This document shows positions 59,650 to 64,000 of a stretch of DNA of 64,000 nt, piece after piece. A model generated the notes under the pieces. That model saw nothing but the letters and a program-made list of their open reading frames with translations, searched no databases and was not told where the DNA came from. The first letter of the stretch is position 1; each line of letters opens with the position of its first letter. Where the stretch lies: the NCBI GenBank assembly GCA_030761205.1, contig JAULJL010000039.1:8008001-8072000 (forward strand), read 5' to 3'. The DNA is from Fremontodendron californicum (taxonomy: Eukaryota; Streptophyta; Magnoliopsida; Malvales; Malvaceae). The translations under genes were made by a program, and so were the position numbers.

Positions 59650-62600
59650 TGTTAGGAAATCGGGTTATTTCCCTTCCAAACAAACTGCACTATGAGCAGT
59701 ACTAAACAATACTAAACACAACAAACAAACCCGACAAATATAAAAACTATTGAATACAGAAACTATAATATCAAAATATTAAAGCAAATAAAGGAAAGAA
59801 CACACCTAATTTTACGAGGTTCAGCAATTTGCCTACTCCTCGGATCCCGTAGCAAGAGACCACTCCACTAGCTTCAAAAAATTACAACTTTGAGGTAATT
59901 TTACAATTACCCACTGATGGGATATCCTAATTAAAGGACTTTTCTAGATTTTTAACTATTTAACTATAGGGTGAGAGATTTTGGGATGATGAAACAAAGT
60001 GAACTTAGGCCTTATTTATAACAATCCTAAAACCCTTTACATTTCATCCACAACCAATGTGGATACAAGCTTCCCCAAAATTCCTACACAACTAAAGTGG
60101 TAAACAAGCCTCCCCAAAACTCATACACAATCAATGTGGGATACAAGACAAGTCAACACTCAACAAATCTCCACCTTGGCGAGTTTGTCAGTCCCACTCA
60201 ACTTTTCGATTTCTCGCATCCTCAAACTGATGTAGTCATCTTAAGCAATGCCTCCAAATATGCCCACATGCGCCATACACCGGAAGGTGTTCAAACTTGT
60301 ACTTAAATGAGATCATCTTTTGCAATGCCTCCAAATGCACTCACAGAGGCCATACACTCGAAAGTGTTCAAACTTGTACTCAAATGAGGTCATCTACAAC
60401 TGGAACTGCATAGGCCACCATATCCGCAAAACGTGCAGGTCTGTGAATCTCTCGTCTTGGCTTTGAAACTATAATTGGTTCTGGTGACTGCAACGGCTCT
60501 TGGGTCGAAACCTCTTCATTCTCTGACTCTTCCTCTGCAGTTGGAGTGTCAGTTTCATCTTTTCTTTCATTTACTGGGCTAATCATCGTTCGTTCAATCT
60601 TCACCTGCTTCGAAAGTAAACTCATACCTACTGTAGAGTATCGTTTGTTTGAACAGCTCCATTTGTTTCCTTCTTTAACATGGCAGGCTCATCAAAGATA
60701 ACATCTCTGCTAGAGATTATCTTCTTTGTCTCTAGACGAAAAAAAACGGAATCCTTTTACTCCAGAGGTGATTCCCATAAAGAGAGCCTTTTTTGCCCTC
60801 GCATCCAACTTTGATTCCTTAACATGGTAGTATGCAGTGGAACCAAATACATGTAAGGAATCATAATCTGTAACAGGTTTTTCAGACCATACCTCTAAAG
60901 GTGTTTTACCATTAATTGCAGACGATGACAAACGATTAACGAGATAACATGCATATGTCATAGCCTCAGCCCAAAATTGCTTGCCCAACCCAACATTGGA
61001 CAACGAACACTGAACTTTCTCCATCAAAGTTTGATTCATGCATTCTGCTACCCCGTTCTGTTGTGGTGTATCTCTAACTGTGAAATTTCGGACAATGCCA
61101 TGCTTATGATAAACGTCAAAGAATGGATCACTTTTACATTCCCTTCCATTGTCTGTTTAGAGCCGCTTGATCTTTCTACCAGTCTAGTTTTCGATCATAT
61201 TTTTCCATTTAATGAAAACTCCAAGCACTTCATCCTTAGTTTTCATAGCGTACACCCAAACTCTTCTGTAAAAGTCATCAACAAATGTTACAAAATAGTG
61301 TTTTCCTCCCAAGAAAGGTGTTTTAGAAGGTCCTCACACATCTGAGTGAACATAGTCTAAAATACCTTTCGTATTATGGATAACGGTGCTGAACTTCACT
61401 CTCTTCTGCTTTCGCAGAACACAATGCTCGCAAAATTCTAACATGCCAGCCTTTGCACCTTCAACAATCCTTGCTTTACTAGAATTTACAAAGATTTTTC
61501 ACCAGCATGTCACAAACGCATATGCCACAGTCTGGTTGCATCTAACTGGTCATCTCCTGAAGCTGTTGCTGCTATCCCAATAACCGTATTACCTTGGAAA
61601 TAATATAGATTATTCCTCCTTATGCCTTTCATCACCACGAGTGAGCTAGAGGTAACTTTCAGAATTCCATCTCTCATAGTCACAACTAAGCCTTTGGACT
61701 CCAAGGCTCCCAATGAGATGGGATTCTTCTTCAAATTCAGTACATACCGAAAATCCATCAAAATTTTGGTTGATTCATCGTGATTCTTTAGCCAAAATGA
61801 GCCTATCCTAGTTGTTTGCAGGCGTTATCGTTGCCCATGTAAACAACTCCTCCATTTAGTTGTTCAAGATCAAAGAACCACTCTCGATTAGGAGACATAT
61901 GATAGGTGAATCCTAAATCCAATATCCACTCGTCTGAATGGAATGTTGAAGGTGAAACAACCAGTCGCGCTCAGCTGCACATGCATCTTGGGCATTTTTT
62001 TTCTTTCTTATTCAGCTTCAGGCAATCTTTCCTCCAATGTCCTTTCTCATGGCAGAAAGTACTCATCTTTGTCAATTCTTGCTCTTGACCGAGATCTCCT
62101 TTCCTGCTTCTTGCCTACATCATCTGGTTTTTGATCCTCGATGGGAATTTCTAAACCTTACTGAAAGAGACCGTCTAGCACCTCGTCTTGCCACATGCCA
62201 AAATGAACGGTACCATCAAATAACTCCACCAAAAATCTTGCATTCGATATTATGGTCCTCGTAGACGTCGTCATTTCAACACCAAACTAATGTATTCAAT
62301 AGTAAACAAATACAACAAAGCCTAGGACACAATAAGCCTTTAATACCACTTGTTAGGAAATCAGGTTATTTCCCTTCCAAACAAACTGCACTATGAGCAG
62401 TACTAAACAATACTAAACACAACAAACAAACCCGACAAATATAAAAACTATTGAATACAGAAACTAGAATATCAAAATACTAAAGCAAATAAAGGAAAAA
62501 ACACACCTGATTTTACGAGGCTCAACAATTTGCCTACTCCTCGGATCCCGCAGCAAGAGACCACTCCACTAGCTTCAAAATTACAACTTTGAGGTAATTT

Positions 62601-62858
62601 TACAATTACCCACTAATGGGATATCCTAATTAAAGGACTTCCCTAGATATTTAACTAGAGGGTGAGAGGTTTTTGGATGATGAAACAAGGTGAACTTAGG
62701 CCCTATTTATAACAATCCTAAGACCCCTTACATTTCATCCACAACCAATGTGGGATACAAGCTTCCCCAAAATTCCTACACAACCAATGTGGGAAACAAG
62801 CCTCCCTAAAACTCATACACAATCAATGTGGGGATACAAGACAAGCCAATACTCAACA
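59650..62858 (-). mobile_element. Copia retrotransposon deletion derivative
   Basis: LTRs are 59650-60165 (516 bp) and 62351-62858 (508 bp), highly similar, with TGTTGAG...TAACA ends on the minus strand. Flanking pentamers ATAAT (59645-59649) and ATAAC (62859-62863) match at four of five. The polypurine tract (CCAAGGTGGAGATT) abuts the left LTR and a variant Met primer site (AGTGGTATTAAAGGC) abuts the right LTR. The 2185-bp interior lacks most of gag and all of the reverse transcriptase and RNase H, so it would depend on a partner. LTRs contain TGGGATACAAG/CCTCCCCAAAACTCATACACAA repeats. Confidence 0.9.
60380..62290 (-). pseudogene. Copia gag-pol remnant: zinc knuckle, pre-integrase, integrase
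   Basis: From the right end: a short gag start near 62270, then a zinc-knuckle scrap (CHEKGHWRKDCLKL near 62050), protease neighbourhood, pre-integrase (61510-61761, KNPISLGALESKG and LDATRLWHMRL), parts of the integrase core between 61440 and 61040 with stops and frameshifts, its C-terminal part (60710-61039, GKQFWAEAMTYACYLVNRLSSSAI, DYDSLHVFGSTAYYH), and a last frame ending RPARFADMVAYAVPVVDDLI (60380-60625). The next sequence is already the 3' untranslated region, so reverse transcriptase is missing by deletion. Confidence 0.85.
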
Positions 62859-63540
62859 ATAACCTCGAAATATGGCAGAGTTCTGGGTTAATTTCAATAT
62901 TGGGATGTTCCAGAGAGCTTGACTTGGTGGATCAGATATGGAGATAGTTAAGAGATCTCCTCTTAACATTTCTTTGAAATATGTGTGCTTCTCCTTCCTT
63001 TTTATAATATATAGTGGACTCTTATTAATTATCAACTGTTACCAATAATCTAAACTCTTATCAAACAAAGCATTAATATCTTAGTAACCAACAATATCTA
63101 TCATTATTCCTATTCAATGCTCATGATATGTAACTCCTATTCTTAACACCTATAAATAGGAGCTCCTGCAACTTATTTGATGACTTTTAGAGGAGACGGA
63201 CAAACTCTCTCTGATATATTAATCAAAATATTGATATAGTTGTGATTTTCGAAACTAATCTCGTGGTGTGATTAGGTGACAATACGAAAAATTAGTAGCA
63301 TTTTGGTATTCTAGAAAAAGAGAGGTAGTGTTTTTATTTTTGTAAAGTTATTGATTTTACTAAAGTATCAGTAGTAGTTTATAATTTTTTTAAAAATATT
63401 GGCTTGCAATTTCTTTCATTGGCAGGATAGTGAAAGGGATTGCTAGTATAAAGTAACAGAAATATAGCCAAACAAGTGAATCAAAAAGCTTTGCAAGAAA
63501 AGAAAATGAAAAAAAAAAAGTTTTAAGACAATCTTCATCT
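62859..63540. other. Non-coding segment with a TATA-like motif
   Basis: No gene seen. CCTATAAATAGGAGCTCC at about 63149-63166 resembles a core promoter; it might belong to a retrotransposon LTR, but I found no second copy in the window. Confidence 0.4.
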
Positions 63541-63544
63541 TATG

Positions 63545-64000
63545 TGTTAGAAAGAAAATGATTTTAGTGATTTTAGCATTTTTGGCCCATTAAAGGCGAA
63601 ATGATAAATTTGTTCATATAATTCTTATTTGCATTTAGGAGCTTAAGCGTTTGATACTAAACTTGCTCAAATGATTAAATTCGGCTGCTATGCTTGGTTT
63701 GTATTAAAAAGTTAGTGATTTTAGTGTTTTTACTTAGCAGTACTTTTCGAGCCATTAAACTGTCAAATGGAAAATATGTCCATATAATTCTTATTTAATC
63801 ATTTAGATAACTCAAATGTGCGATATTAAACTTGCTCAAATGGTTAAACTCGGCTTCCATGCTTGGTTTGTGTTAAAAAGTTAGTGATTTTAGTGTTTTT
63901 AGCATTTTCAGGCCATTATAAGGCGAAATGGTAAATTTGTCAATATAATTATTATTTAAGCATTTAGGTAGCTCAAGTGTATGATATTAAATTTTCTTGA
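63545..64000. repeat. Tandem repeat of about 150-170 bp, running off the window
   Basis: Three imperfect copies begin near 63560, 63712 and 63880 with TTAGTGATTTTAG. Shared blocks are ATATAATTCTTATTT, TAAACTTGCTCAAATG and CTATGCTTGGTTTGT. Unit length varies by indels. Satellite-like or an LTR-internal repeat; the end is outside the window. Confidence 0.75.

Overview
The window is nuclear DNA of a flowering plant, probably a eudicot. The evidence is AT-rich sequence, GT-AG introns, and many plant transposon families (Ty1/copia, Ty3/gypsy, MULE, CACTA, hAT-like, endogenous caulimovirid). The species cannot be fixed from sequence reading alone.

One host gene is recognisable and appears intact. 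On the minus strand, 33303 down to 7656, there are 21 exons (2115 nt including stop) for a 704-residue gamma-tubulin complex component 2 (GCP2/SPC97). All splice sites are GT-AG, codon phases close at every junction, and I saw no stop. The gene spans 25.6 kb because introns 8, 12 and 15 (6.6, 6.9 and 4.9 kb) are full of transposons; smaller elements sit in introns 3, 18 and 20.

Layout. 1-4127: 3' half of a decayed gypsy element (integrase plus a 2416-bp 3' LTR). 4128-5903: remnants of an Angela-like copia LTR. 5904-7655: intergenic DNA and GCP2 3' flank. 7656-33303: GCP2. Intron 15 holds a hAT-like element (9801-14343), which holds an endogenous pararetrovirus fragment (9918-13565), which holds another hAT-like element (11005-11756). 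Intron 12 holds a deleted gypsy derivative (15221-17287) with a GC-rich hAT-like MITE inside it, and a MULE-type element (19245-21057) with another hAT-like element inside. Intron 8 holds a nearly complete copia element (23857-29028) with a perfect 5-bp target duplication. Intron 3 holds a hAT-like element (32140-32688).

A Mutator-like element (33559-43752, perfect 10-bp target duplication) starts 255 bp upstream of the GCP2 start codon. It carries a MUDR-type transposase, an opposite-strand plant-mobile-domain (PMD, PP7-long-form-like) gene with a C-terminal AT-hook, a 97-bp tandem repeat in front of the transposase, and terminal inverted repeats containing arrays of short hairpins. A G-rich hAT-like element is inserted 9 bp inside its left end and itself carries another.

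43763-48140 is AT-rich intergenic DNA with small inverted-repeat remnants. A 10-kb CACTA element (48141-58213) with two decayed transposition genes is inserted in an older TIR element (outer ends 48040 and 58945) and is itself hit by a hAT-like element just after its transposase start codon. 58946-64000 holds a degenerate minisatellite, a deletion derivative of a copia element (59650-62858) and a tandem repeat that runs off the window end.

No tRNA, rRNA, CRISPR or bacterial feature was seen. All joins and target duplications were read by eye, so coordinates of element ends are good to a few bases and family assignments below superfamily level are tentative.
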